Shown here piece by piece: positions 10,077 to 18,511 of a DNA stretch of 64,000 bases (position 1 is the first letter of the stretch; every line of letters starts with the position of its first letter). The notes beneath the pieces are model-generated. The model had not been told where the DNA came from. It saw only the letters and a list, made by a program, of their open reading frames with translations, and made no database searches. Made by a program: the position numbers and the translations under genes. Source of the stretch: Leptolyngbya sp. O-77 (GTDB taxonomy: Bacteria > Cyanobacteriota > Cyanobacteriia > Elainellales > Elainellaceae); contig NZ_AP017367.1 of NCBI RefSeq assembly GCF_001548395.1, positions 4,253,001 to 4,317,000 of the forward strand, read 5' to 3'.

Positions 10077-10931
10077 ATGGGGAATCAAGAGCGAATTCGA
10101 GTGTTTATTGGCTCAGGTGAAGCTAGCCTGTTAGAGCGGAAGGTTTCTATCTATTCCCTGCGAAAAACGACTCAGCGAGCATTAGATATCTACGTCTTCA
10201 ACGGCACCCACAATTCCATTGAGCTAAACGATGAAGAACCATTTTTAGCGCCCCTCTCTCTCAAGCTTAAGTATCGGAATACGACCGAATTTAGCCTATA
10301 TCGCTACCTGATTCCCCAGATTTGTAACTACCAGGGCAAGGCCATCTATATTGACTCTGACACGATTTGTTTGGCCGACATTGGGGAGCTGTTCGATACT
10401 CCGCTGGGAGAGTATAACTTCTTGACAAAAGCCGATTCCTACAGCCATTTGGGTGAAAGCCTGTGGGGATTGAGCGTTATGCTAATTAACTGTGAAACGG
10501 CTCGCTTTGACCTGGAGTGCTACTATCAGGAAATCGAGCAAGGATTGTATACCGAAAGGGATTTATCTCAAATGAGTCCTGCCTTTTTGCAGCATCATCC
10601 CTTCAAGATTGGCAAGCTCGATCCAGCGTGGAATTCGTTTGATTACTACGATCGCACGACTAAGTTAATTCACTACACCGACCTCTATCGGCAGCCTTGG
10701 AAAGCCCCCGATCATCCCTACGGTGAGCTGTGGTTTCGCCATTTTCGAGAGGCGATCGCCGCTGGTTTCATCACCGACCAAGATATCGAACTCAGTCTGG
10801 TTCGCTCCTACGTGCGGCGCGATATTCTCCAGGGCAATTCGCCGCCCCCCCAGTGCAAAGCAGCCCTAAAGCGAGTTTTTAGCTTTACAAAAGCCTCCAT
10901 GCAAAACCTGCTAAAGGTGCAGCCTGCCTAG
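10077..10931 (+). CDS. Glycosyltransferase, GT8-like (GT-A fold)
   Basis: The protein has 284 residues from the ATG at 10077. That start is chosen because GAGAGG lies just upstream; the frame is open a further 23 codons. The segment GKAIYIDSDTICLADIGELF contains the DxD metal and nucleotide-sugar site of GT-A enzymes. VFIGSGEASLLERKVSIYSLRK and the late KLIHYTDLYRQPW fit the GT8/glycogenin-like layout, where a late HxxD/HY segment helps bind the metal. The acceptor and sugar donor cannot be read from the sequence. It lies 190 bases after the split glycosyltransferase and 35 bases before kdsD, probably in the same transcript as the Kdo genes. Confidence 0.75.
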   Translation: MGNQERIRVFIGSGEASLLERKVSIYSLRKTTQRALDIYVFNGTHNSIELNDEEPFLAPLSLKLKYRNTTEFSLYRYLIPQICNYQGKAIYIDSDTICLADIGELFDTPLGEYNFLTKADSYSHLGESLWGLSVMLINCETARFDLECYYQEIEQGLYTERDLSQMSPAFLQHHPFKIGKLDPAWNSFDYYDRTTKLIHYTDLYRQPWKAPDHPYGELWFRHFREAIAAGFITDQDIELSLVRSYVRRDILQGNSPPPQCKAALKRVFSFTKASMQNLLKVQPA

Positions 10932-10966
10932 AGTCTTATTCATTCCCCTCAAGTTAGGACGGTATC

Positions 10967-11959
10967 ATGATCTCGACTGTGGCTATCCCTGTTCATCAGA
11001 TGGCTGAGCTTCTCAAGTTAGAAGCCAGCGCCATTCATCAAGCGGCTGAGCGGCTAGATTTCGCTCAAATCGAGCAATCCCTAACGCTGTTGCAGGAATG
11101 CAAAGGCAAAGTGGTTTTGTCCGGTGTGGGCAAATCCGGCATTGTCGCCCAAAAGATTGCTGCGACGCTCATGAGCATCGGCACGGTCGCCTTTTTCCTG
11201 CATCCTTGCGAAGCTCTACACGGAGATCTGGGGGCAGTTACGCCGGAGGATGTCGTTATCCTTCTAAGCAACAGCGGTGAGACAGAAGAGCTAGTTCAGA
11301 TGCTGCCTCACCTAAAGCACCGCCGCGTCCCTATCATGGCTCTGGTGGGCAATTTGGCGTCTACTTTGGCGCGCCAGGCAGACGTGGTGCTGGATGCGTC
11401 AGTTGCCCGAGAGGCTTGCCCGCTGAACCTGGCCCCGACCACCAGCACGACCGTTGCCCTAGCGATTGGTGATGCCCTCGCGATGACCCTCATGCAGATG
11501 CGAGGGGTGACGGAAAAAGACTTCGCAATTAACCATCCGGCTGGTCGCTTAGGCAAGCGGCTGACCTTGCAAGTCAAAGACTTGATGTTTGAAGGTTCTA
11601 GCGAAGCCAAGCTCCTGCCTAACGCCTCTTGGATAGAGGTGGTTACCGCAATTTACCAAAGGGCGGTGCGGGGGGCAGTGTCTATCGTAGATACAGAGAA
11701 CCGACTGGTAGGACTGGTGACGGATGGAGACTTGCGGCGCTGGATGCAGCGGACAGAGCCGACCGCCTTGGCAAGCCTAACGGCGGAAACCATCATGACC
11801 AAGCAGCCTGTGGCGATCGCCCCTGATGCCCTGGCCTATGATGCCCTGAGGCTGATGGAAGATCGTCCCTCGCAGATTTCAGTGCTGCCTGTAGTTAATG
11901 ACCAAGTGTATTGCTTAGGGCTGCTGCGCCTCCACGACCTGCTTCGCAGTGGTCTGTAG
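10967..11959 (+). CDS. kdsD: D-arabinose 5-phosphate isomerase
   Basis: The protein has 330 residues, typical for KdsD/KpsF/GutQ. An N-terminal SIS domain (about 35-190) contains GKVVLSGVGKSGIVAQKIAATL, the HPCEALHGDLG block and LLSNSGETEE. Two CBS domains follow (about 210-330, DLMFEG... and ETIMTKQPVAI...). It converts ribulose 5-phosphate to arabinose 5-phosphate, the first step toward Kdo. The next genes provide the remaining steps, which supports this role over a sugar-alcohol isomerase. The stop lies 40 bases before kdsB. Confidence 0.92.
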   Translation: MISTVAIPVHQMAELLKLEASAIHQAAERLDFAQIEQSLTLLQECKGKVVLSGVGKSGIVAQKIAATLMSIGTVAFFLHPCEALHGDLGAVTPEDVVILLSNSGETEELVQMLPHLKHRRVPIMALVGNLASTLARQADVVLDASVAREACPLNLAPTTSTTVALAIGDALAMTLMQMRGVTEKDFAINHPAGRLGKRLTLQVKDLMFEGSSEAKLLPNASWIEVVTAIYQRAVRGAVSIVDTENRLVGLVTDGDLRRWMQRTEPTALASLTAETIMTKQPVAIAPDALAYDALRLMEDRPSQISVLPVVNDQVYCLGLLRLHDLLRSGL

Positions 11960-11999
11960 GGTGGCTTATAAACAAGTTGTTCCTCTAAAAGGAAATTCA

Positions 12000-12746
12000 A
12001 TGAGCATTTTAGCTGTTATCCCTGCCCGATACGATTCTCAGCGCTTTCCAGGGAAGCCTCTGGTGAAGATTGGCGATCGCCCTATGGTGCAGTGTGTCTA
12101 TGAAGCTGCGATGAGCTGTCCTGCCTTTGCCAAGGTGGTGGTGGCAACCGATAGTGAGCTAGTGGCGGACTGCGTGCGCCAGTTTGGAGGGGCAGTGGAA
12201 ATGACGCGATCGGATCATGCAACGGGAACTGATCGAGTAGCGGAAGTGGCGGAACGCTATCCTGAGATGACGGCGATCGCCAACGTGCAAGGAGATCAGC
12301 CGTTTGTCACGGGTCAAATGCTAACTCAACTGGTCGCACCTTACCTCAATGGCGAATCCCCTGCCATGACGACATTAGCCTGCCCCCTTGACATGGAAAA
12401 GGGATACACCGATCCCAATTCGGTAAAGGTACTTTGCGATCGCCACAGCAATGCAATTTACTTCTCGCGATCGCCCATCCCTTACTTTCGGAATCCTGGC
12501 AGCGTCCCAGTTTTTCATCATTTAGGACTGTATGCCTTTAGCCAGGAGTTTTTATCTAAATATGCTCACCTAACGCCAACGCCGCTTGAGCAGTGTGAGG
12601 GATTGGAGCAACTTAGGGTTTTAGAACATGGGTTCTCAATTCGAGTCTGTCTTACGGAAAAATCAGTCCTTGAAATTAACACACCCGAAGACCTAATTCA
12701 GGCTCAGCAGTTAATTAAAGGCGCAGCCACGGTGAATCATGCTTAG
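12000..12746 (+). CDS. kdsB: 3-deoxy-manno-octulosonate cytidylyltransferase (CMP-Kdo synthetase)
   Basis: The protein has 248 residues, the usual KdsB length. It starts at ATG 12000 behind AAAAGGA; the frame is open 17 codons further. It opens with the nucleotide-binding loop IPARYDSQRFPGKPL. It also shows DHATGTDRVAEVA, NVQGDQPF and SRSPIPYFR, all family blocks. The enzyme joins CTP and Kdo to make CMP-Kdo, the activated donor. It overlaps the next gene by 8 bases, so translation of the two is probably coupled. Confidence 0.93.
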   Translation: MSILAVIPARYDSQRFPGKPLVKIGDRPMVQCVYEAAMSCPAFAKVVVATDSELVADCVRQFGGAVEMTRSDHATGTDRVAEVAERYPEMTAIANVQGDQPFVTGQMLTQLVAPYLNGESPAMTTLACPLDMEKGYTDPNSVKVLCDRHSNAIYFSRSPIPYFRNPGSVPVFHHLGLYAFSQEFLSKYAHLTPTPLEQCEGLEQLRVLEHGFSIRVCLTEKSVLEINTPEDLIQAQQLIKGAATVNHA

Positions 12747-14370
12747 ACCGAAAGAGTTGTTCCTGTATGGGCGGCCTGCGAAGTTATCTGAGTTCAAATT
12801 TGATGAATCAGGTAAGGATTCAATCATTGCCTGCCCGAATCCGCCCAAGGAGGCGGTAGCGGCGGGCCGGGCGATCGCCGTTCCTGCCGGGGAGTTTAGT
12901 GTTGATCGGGTAATCAAGCAACTTCCACCGGGCTATCAGCCGGATATCGTGCATATCTCTGCCCGCAACTTGAACTTCAAGCCCATGGGGCTGCATCGGT
13001 TCGGCTGCCCTACGGTCATGAAACTAGGTGATACGTTTCACTGGGGAGATGGCACCCTCAGCGGCATGGTTCAGTACTGCCGCCAGCTTCAGTGCGACTA
13101 TCACTGGGTCTATCAGGGGGTGCAACACCTCCATTTTTTTGCAGAAGCAGGTCTGAAAAATGTCTTTTGGCTACCGGGAACAATGGTCATTGATCCCTAT
13201 ATGCCATTGCCATCAGACACCAAGCTCTACGATGTTGTCTTCCGGGGTTCTAGGTCAGAGTTTCACGTTCAGCGGAGCCGCTTGATTGGTGTTTTAGAAC
13301 AGTCTGGGGTAGCAATTGATGTTGCCAGCAAGCCCTACCGAGCAAGTCTAGATGACTATCCCAAAGCGAAGATTGTCCTTAACTGTAGTCTTAATGGCGA
13401 TCTCAATCGTCGCGTGTTTGAAGTGTTGATGGCCGGTGGATTTCTCCTGAGCGATCGCCTCAGTCCTCAGGCTGGTCTTTCTCAGCTATTTCAGGAGGGA
13501 ACCCATCTCGAGTGCTATGGTGATGAACAAGAATTGCTCGATAAGATTTCCTACTACTTGAGCCATCCAGAAGAAGCTGCTCAGATTGCGGCAGCCGGGC
13601 AGCAGCGCTTGCTAGAGTGTTTTAGCCAGGCTGATATCAAGCAAAAATTCTATCGCTACGTCCTCAACCACGAACCATCCCCGCCCTTCACGCTACACCA
13701 CGATCCGCGTGCCGCCGTTGCTCCCTGCCGAGATCTTGATTTCCTCTATAGCCGCATCAAACTTTATGAAATTGTGCAAGAATTGCACCGAATCAATCCC
13801 AAAATTAGCCTGATTTATTGGCAGGGCAAGTGTAAAGAGTTATTAGCAGATCTGGCTGACTTGCCCCGATTAGAAATTACCTACGCTGGTGACGCGCTGA
13901 GTGAAGTAAAGGATTACTGTGCCCGAGTGGGAGTGGCGAATCAAATTTGCTTTCAGCACTACTCCTCTAGAGATCAGATAGAGCAGGCTATCTACCAAGT
14001 TGTGATCATCGATCCGCCGAATGATGATGTAGGACTATCGCGCTGGGTCGAAGAGGCGGTGGCCTTAACCGCTGAATCTGGGTTGCTCTTGATTGCTCAT
14101 CAACCCATGCCTGGACTCCGTCGCAAAATCGATGGTTTGCTAAGGGCGCAGGGCCTCAAGCCAGTTAGACTCGGCTTCTCTAGCCAAACTTGGGAACCAC
14201 AAGAGCCGACCTATTTGGCTTATCAGAGGGGGGAGTCCCCACATGTCGCTGCATCTGCCCCACGGCTGAGCCTCCAGCCCATGTCACTCAGGGTTCATCT
14301 GATTCAGAGTGTTAAAAGCCTGCCTTGGTTTCGAGCCGGACGACGGTTGTACCTTGCCACACGAAGATAG
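12739..14370 (+). CDS. Two-domain glycosyltransferase (CgeB-like) with methyltransferase-like C-terminus
   Basis: The protein has 543 residues and starts inside the end of kdsB. The first 320 residues look like the CgeB/YkvP branch of GT-B glycosyltransferases, with FRGSRSEFHVQRSRLIGVL, NCSLNGDLNRRVFEVLMAGG and YYLSHPEEAAQIAAAGQQRL. After a proline-rich link (EPSPPFTLHHDP) the last 210 residues resemble a Rossmann methyltransferase-like fold: an ISLIYWQGK strand, ITYAGDALSEV and QVVIIDPPNDD. The glycine-rich SAM loop is not obvious, so it may not bind SAM. Coupling to kdsB suggests it could use CMP-Kdo or act on a Kdo-bearing acceptor; that is inference. Confidence 0.65.
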   Translation: MLRPKELFLYGRPAKLSEFKFDESGKDSIIACPNPPKEAVAAGRAIAVPAGEFSVDRVIKQLPPGYQPDIVHISARNLNFKPMGLHRFGCPTVMKLGDTFHWGDGTLSGMVQYCRQLQCDYHWVYQGVQHLHFFAEAGLKNVFWLPGTMVIDPYMPLPSDTKLYDVVFRGSRSEFHVQRSRLIGVLEQSGVAIDVASKPYRASLDDYPKAKIVLNCSLNGDLNRRVFEVLMAGGFLLSDRLSPQAGLSQLFQEGTHLECYGDEQELLDKISYYLSHPEEAAQIAAAGQQRLLECFSQADIKQKFYRYVLNHEPSPPFTLHHDPRAAVAPCRDLDFLYSRIKLYEIVQELHRINPKISLIYWQGKCKELLADLADLPRLEITYAGDALSEVKDYCARVGVANQICFQHYSSRDQIEQAIYQVVIIDPPNDDVGLSRWVEEAVALTAESGLLLIAHQPMPGLRRKIDGLLRAQGLKPVRLGFSSQTWEPQEPTYLAYQRGESPHVAASAPRLSLQPMSLRVHLIQSVKSLPWFRAGRRLYLATRR

Positions 14371-14516
14371 TAATAGGGTAGACCTCACATTAGAAGCACT
14401 AGAAGCAACTGTTTCTGAAGCAAAGTTTGTTACCCCTAAATCTTTTTTAATCATTTTTGGATTTTTCACGTTCCTGCTCCTGTTCCAACTCGCTTGCCCC
14501 CTTTAGGAGAACACCC

Positions 14517-15350
14517 ATGCCATGTATCCAGGTTGCTGACTGGTTTGCGATTGGAGACAGTCAACCATTGACGCTGATTGGCGGGCCCTGCGTGATTGAG
14601 TCTGAAGAGTTCACGCTGAAGATGGCAGAAGCGATTAAAGCAGTGTGCGATCGCCTTGGAATTCAGTTCATCTTCAAGTCTTCCTTCGACAAGGCCAACC
14701 GCACTTCCATTAGTTCATTTCGCGGCCAGTCCCTTGAGGCAGGGTTGGAAATTCTTCAGAGAGTCAAAGACAAAGTTGGAGTGCCCGTTCTGACCGACAT
14801 TCATGAGAGCTATCAAGCTGCACCTGTGGCAGAAGTAGTGGACGTACTTCAAATCCCAGCGTTTCTGTGTCGGCAAACGGATCTGCTCTTAGCGGCAGCA
14901 GCCACCGGACGAGCCATCAATGTCAAAAAGGGTCAGTTTCTTGCGCCGTGGGACATGAAAAATGTAGTCCGCAAGCTTGAGGCGGGCGGGGCAACCAATC
15001 TTTTGCTCACAGAGCGCGGCACTAGCTTTGGCTACAACACGCTTGTCGTAGACTTTCGCTCGCTACCCCAGATGCGAGAGCTTGGCTACCCTGTGGTGTT
15101 TGATGCGACCCACAGCGTCCAAATGCCCGGTGGTCAGGGAGATAAGTCTGGGGGACAGCGCCAGTTTGTTCCTTACCTGGCGCGGGCCGCCGCGGCGGTG
15201 GGCATTGATGCCCTATTCATGGAAATTCATGAAGACCCAGACAACGCGCCGAGCGACGGGCCCAACATGATTCCCCTCGCAAATCTGGAGTTGACGCTGC
15301 GACAAATCCTGGCTGTACACAACAGCCTGCTGGAGGTGGCTCATGGATAG
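14517..15350 (+). CDS. kdsA: 3-deoxy-8-phosphooctulonate synthase (Kdo-8-phosphate synthase)
   Basis: The protein has 277 residues, normal for KdsA. The start at ATG 14517 follows AGGAG. Family blocks are clear: LIGGPCVIESEEFTLKMAE, IFKSSFDKANRTS, VPVLTDIHE, NVKKGQFLAPWDMKNV, VFDATHSVQMPGG and MEIHEDPDNAPSDGPNM. It condenses phosphoenolpyruvate with arabinose 5-phosphate. It overlaps kdsC by 8 bases. Confidence 0.95.
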   Translation: MPCIQVADWFAIGDSQPLTLIGGPCVIESEEFTLKMAEAIKAVCDRLGIQFIFKSSFDKANRTSISSFRGQSLEAGLEILQRVKDKVGVPVLTDIHESYQAAPVAEVVDVLQIPAFLCRQTDLLLAAAATGRAINVKKGQFLAPWDMKNVVRKLEAGGATNLLLTERGTSFGYNTLVVDFRSLPQMRELGYPVVFDATHSVQMPGGQGDKSGGQRQFVPYLARAAAAVGIDALFMEIHEDPDNAPSDGPNMIPLANLELTLRQILAVHNSLLEVAHG

Positions 15351-15857
15351 GATGAGTCCTGAGCAACTAAAGCCTTACTTATCTCGCGTTAAGCTGCTGG
15401 CGCTCGATGTCGATGGCGTGATGACCGACGGAGGCCCTCTACTACACGGACACAGGGCGAAGAACTGAAGCGTTTCAATGTCAAAGACGGCATGGGAATC
15501 AAGCTGGTCATGGAACGTGGCCTAGTAGTAGCCATCATCACCAACAGCACGTCAAATTCCGTGATCCACCGCGCTAAAAAATTGGGAATCACTCACCTGT
15601 TTATGGGTGTGGAGGACAAGCTGGCTGTTCTTCAGAACTTGTGTTCAAAATTAGAAATTTCCTTGGAGGAGGTTGCTTATGTTGGGGACGATGTAAACGA
15701 CTTGGCAGTGCTCAAAGCAGTTGGGTGTCCTCTGACCGTAGCAGATGCGATCGCCCCTAATCAAGATACAGCCGTCTACATTACAGAACGTCCAGGCGGG
15801 CGAGGCGCAGTGCGGGAAATATGTGATCTCTTACTTACCAATCAGTTTTCAGCGTGA
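15343..15857 (+). pseudogene. kdsC: Kdo-8-phosphate phosphatase, two single-base frameshifts
   Basis: The frame begins at ATG 15343 inside the end of kdsA and reads ALDVDGVMTDGG, the HAD motif I with both aspartates. It then needs one base removed in CCC at 15435-15437 and one in GGG at 15455-15457. With those removed it continues GLYYTDTGEELKRFNVKDG into the open frame that ends at 15857. That frame has TNSTSNSV, the late lysine region and YVGDDVNDLAVL (HAD motif IV). The corrected product has about 170 residues, the usual KdsC size. As written it would stop at a TGA near 15467. Because both changes are in homopolymers, base-call error is likely. Confidence 0.85.
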
Positions 15858-15977
15858 CTCATTCAGTCCTGATATTATTTCCTAATGTGTCGGAGCCTAT
15901 AAAATTCCTGAACGTGTTTCGGCAACATGAATACGTAATCTGAAATCGTTAATCTAAAACCTAGGATTAGGTGACCC

Positions 15978-17180
15978 ATGGGTCAAGTTCTTAGACGACT
16001 AATCGGCTGTCAGGGCAGCATCCAACTGGTGACTGCTTTGTCAGTCATGGCCCAGCGAGAAGAAGAGCAAAAGTCTCACAACCTAAGCTATGAGAACTAC
16101 TTAGCAATCTACAGCCTCTATGCACCAGGTCATCAGGCTGAAGAATTTGCCCAAGTCATTCAACGAATGGCAGAGACCATCTATACCTGGAAAAAGATTG
16201 TCTATCTTTCAGTATCAGTGATTGACGAGATTACCCAAATGCGTCGGTTGTCGTCATCTCGCAAGGTTTACCAAAAAATTTATCAGCTTGTTGACGTAGA
16301 TGCTGTAGATGAGCTTTATCTGGGCACAAACTGGCAGCCCAATAATCAGTTACTCATGAACGCCTATCATCACTCCTACAAGATTTGCTACGGTGATGGT
16401 TTAGGTATTTACTATGCAGATAAGCCCAAGGACTTTAATACCCAATCGTCTATAGGAAATACCATGACTCAAAGCCTAGGTCAAAATGTTAGGGTAGCGG
16501 TTAACCTCATCAGGAGATTTATAGGACTAGGAACACCCCTATTTAGAGACCCGTTTGATTATGGATACTTCCTATTGCCTCATATCACAGACAGCACGCC
16601 CTCAATGAGATTTGCTCCATCTGAGAGGGGATATTTTTTGAGCATTCTCAATCAGTTGACCGTACTGGTTGATCAAGATTATGCAGAGTCCCTACGCAAA
16701 TCTATTGCAGATTCCTCTGTTGCAGTTCTCCTCGGATCAAACTTCTCTGAATCCAAGCGGATGTCGCAAGACAGCGAGATTGCGGCTTATAAGGCGTTTC
16801 TTCGTCAAGGAGGCATTGAGGAAAAGTCAGTAATTTTAGTAAAGCCCCACCCTAGGGATGACCACCAAAAGCTAGAAAAGTTAGAGGCGGCCCTGTCAGA
16901 TGTTTTTCGCCAGGTTATCATTCTCAATCAACCCGAGTTCTTTTATCTACCCTTTGAGATTTTCTTTATTAAAGTTCTTGAGCCTTGTCGGTTCGCGGGC
17001 AATGAGTTGAGAGTTTTTGCCCTCAGTTCCGCCTGCCTATCTATTAAAGTCTTGTTCGATTTGGATAGCCATATTGGGTTTGGTGAAGAGATTGTGCATA
17101 CCTACTTTGATCCAGAATTCGTCGCAGGGCGTTTGCAACTTGAAGACGATTTGAGGCGCTCCCTTACAAAGATTGGCTAG
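15978..17180 (+). CDS. Polysialyltransferase-like glycosyltransferase, candidate CMP-Kdo user
   Basis: The protein has 400 residues. It resembles the bacterial polysialyltransferase/GT52 group. In order it shows YLGTNWQPNNQLLMNAYHHS, then YGDGLGIYYAD (matching the acidic-acidic-Gly motif with GDG), then VILVKPHPRDD (the HP motif) and late FALSSACLSIK (the Ser-Ser motif). Those three motifs mark CMP-sugar transferases. No sialic acid synthesis gene is seen here, while the four Kdo genes lie just upstream. The donor may therefore be CMP-Kdo rather than CMP-sialic acid; that is inference. It starts 120 bases after kdsC and may have its own promoter. Confidence 0.62.
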   Translation: MGQVLRRLIGCQGSIQLVTALSVMAQREEEQKSHNLSYENYLAIYSLYAPGHQAEEFAQVIQRMAETIYTWKKIVYLSVSVIDEITQMRRLSSSRKVYQKIYQLVDVDAVDELYLGTNWQPNNQLLMNAYHHSYKICYGDGLGIYYADKPKDFNTQSSIGNTMTQSLGQNVRVAVNLIRRFIGLGTPLFRDPFDYGYFLLPHITDSTPSMRFAPSERGYFLSILNQLTVLVDQDYAESLRKSIADSSVAVLLGSNFSESKRMSQDSEIAAYKAFLRQGGIEEKSVILVKPHPRDDHQKLEKLEAALSDVFRQVIILNQPEFFYLPFEIFFIKVLEPCRFAGNELRVFALSSACLSIKVLFDLDSHIGFGEEIVHTYFDPEFVAGRLQLEDDLRRSLTKIG

Positions 17181-17208
17181 AGTCGAATACCCCTAATCTA
17201 TAGCTAAC

Positions 17209-18429
17209 ATGAAAGTTCTTCACATTAGTACGTCCGACCTAGATGGTGGCGCTGCCCGAGCTGCCTATCGCCTTCATAAAGGGCTGCTGAAAATTGGTGT
17301 GGAGTCTCAAATGTTAGTGCGGGCAAAACTGAGCCACGACAGAACAGTCATCGCCCACAAGCCGCTGATGGCCCAAGTGGCCTCTAAGGTGGATGGATTA
17401 CCGCTGCGGCGCTACCCAACGCGCGATCGCAGTTTGTTCTCAGTACAGTGGTTTCCTGACTCGATCGTATCTAAGGTTAAGCAGATTAATCCTGATATTA
17501 TTCATCTGCACTGGACCCACAATGGCTTTTTACAAATTGAGTCCCTGGCTAAATTTCAAAAGCCTTTAGTGTGGACTCTGCATGATATGTGGGCCTTTAC
17601 CGGGGGATGTCACTATACTCAGGAGTGCGATCGCTATACGACGGGATGTGGCACCTGCCCTCATCTCAACAGCGAAAAGCCTAAGGATTTATCGAGCAAA
17701 GTTTGGCAGAGAAAGCTGAAATCTTGGCGAGAACTGAATATTACGCTCGTAACGCCGAGCCAGTGGATGGCAAAGTGCGTTAGCCGCAGTCCTCTGTTTG
17801 AACATTGTCAGGTAAAGGTCATTCCCAATGGATTAGATACCACTATATACAAACCCATTGATAAACTAATTGCTCGACAGATATTTAATTTGCCGCCACA
17901 CAAGAAACTCGTTTTATTTGGCGCGGGCAGCACCAGTAGTGACCCTCGCAAGGGATTTCAGTTTTTGATTAAAGCACTGCAAAAGCTTGATTTAGAGCGT
18001 TGGCGAGATGAGCTAGGCCTAGTCATCTTCGGTGAGTCCCAATCTACAGCTCTGCCCGTAGAATTTGAGACCCACTATGTTGGGCGACTCAATGACGATG
18101 TTTCCTTAGCAACAGCCTATGCGGCCGCAGATGTCTTTGTCGCTCCCTCTATGCAAGATAACCTGCCAAACACAGTGTTGGAGTCCTTCGCCTGCGGTAC
18201 ACCCTGCGTTGCATTTGAAATTGGCGGTATGCCAGATATGATTGACTATTATCAGAATGGCTATCTAGCAAAGCCTTTTGAGCCAGAAGACTTAGCAGCA
18301 GGGATAGAGTGGGTATTAGATGGTCAAGAAAGATGGGAAAAGCTATCAGGATCTGCGCGAAGAAAAGCTGTAGAGTCCTTTAGTGAAACTCAGCAGGTGC
18401 AGGACTTGATGCGTCTGTATCCAAATTAG
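17209..18429 (+). CDS. Glycosyltransferase, GT4 family
   Basis: The protein has 406 residues with a GT-B layout. The N-terminal half begins MKVLHISTSDLDGGAARAAYRLHKGL. TLHDMWAFTGGCHYTQEC and GTCPHL supply several cysteines typical of one WcaC/WfgS-like branch of GT4. The C-terminal half has LFGAGSTSSDPRKGFQFL and ends in the donor-binding block APSMQDNLPNTVLESFACGTP with the EX7E-type glutamate. It should add one sugar to a lipid-linked intermediate on the cytoplasmic face. It lies 28 bases after the polysialyltransferase-like gene, so the two are probably cotranscribed. Confidence 0.85.
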   Translation: MKVLHISTSDLDGGAARAAYRLHKGLLKIGVESQMLVRAKLSHDRTVIAHKPLMAQVASKVDGLPLRRYPTRDRSLFSVQWFPDSIVSKVKQINPDIIHLHWTHNGFLQIESLAKFQKPLVWTLHDMWAFTGGCHYTQECDRYTTGCGTCPHLNSEKPKDLSSKVWQRKLKSWRELNITLVTPSQWMAKCVSRSPLFEHCQVKVIPNGLDTTIYKPIDKLIARQIFNLPPHKKLVLFGAGSTSSDPRKGFQFLIKALQKLDLERWRDELGLVIFGESQSTALPVEFETHYVGRLNDDVSLATAYAAADVFVAPSMQDNLPNTVLESFACGTPCVAFEIGGMPDMIDYYQNGYLAKPFEPEDLAAGIEWVLDGQERWEKLSGSARRKAVESFSETQQVQDLMRLYPN

Positions 18430-18511
18430 ATTAAGAACATTTAGAAATCAACAAGTTGTGCAACCGTGAATCATTAACCTGTATCAACTGTTACTCCGAA
18501 CTGTCAGCGAT

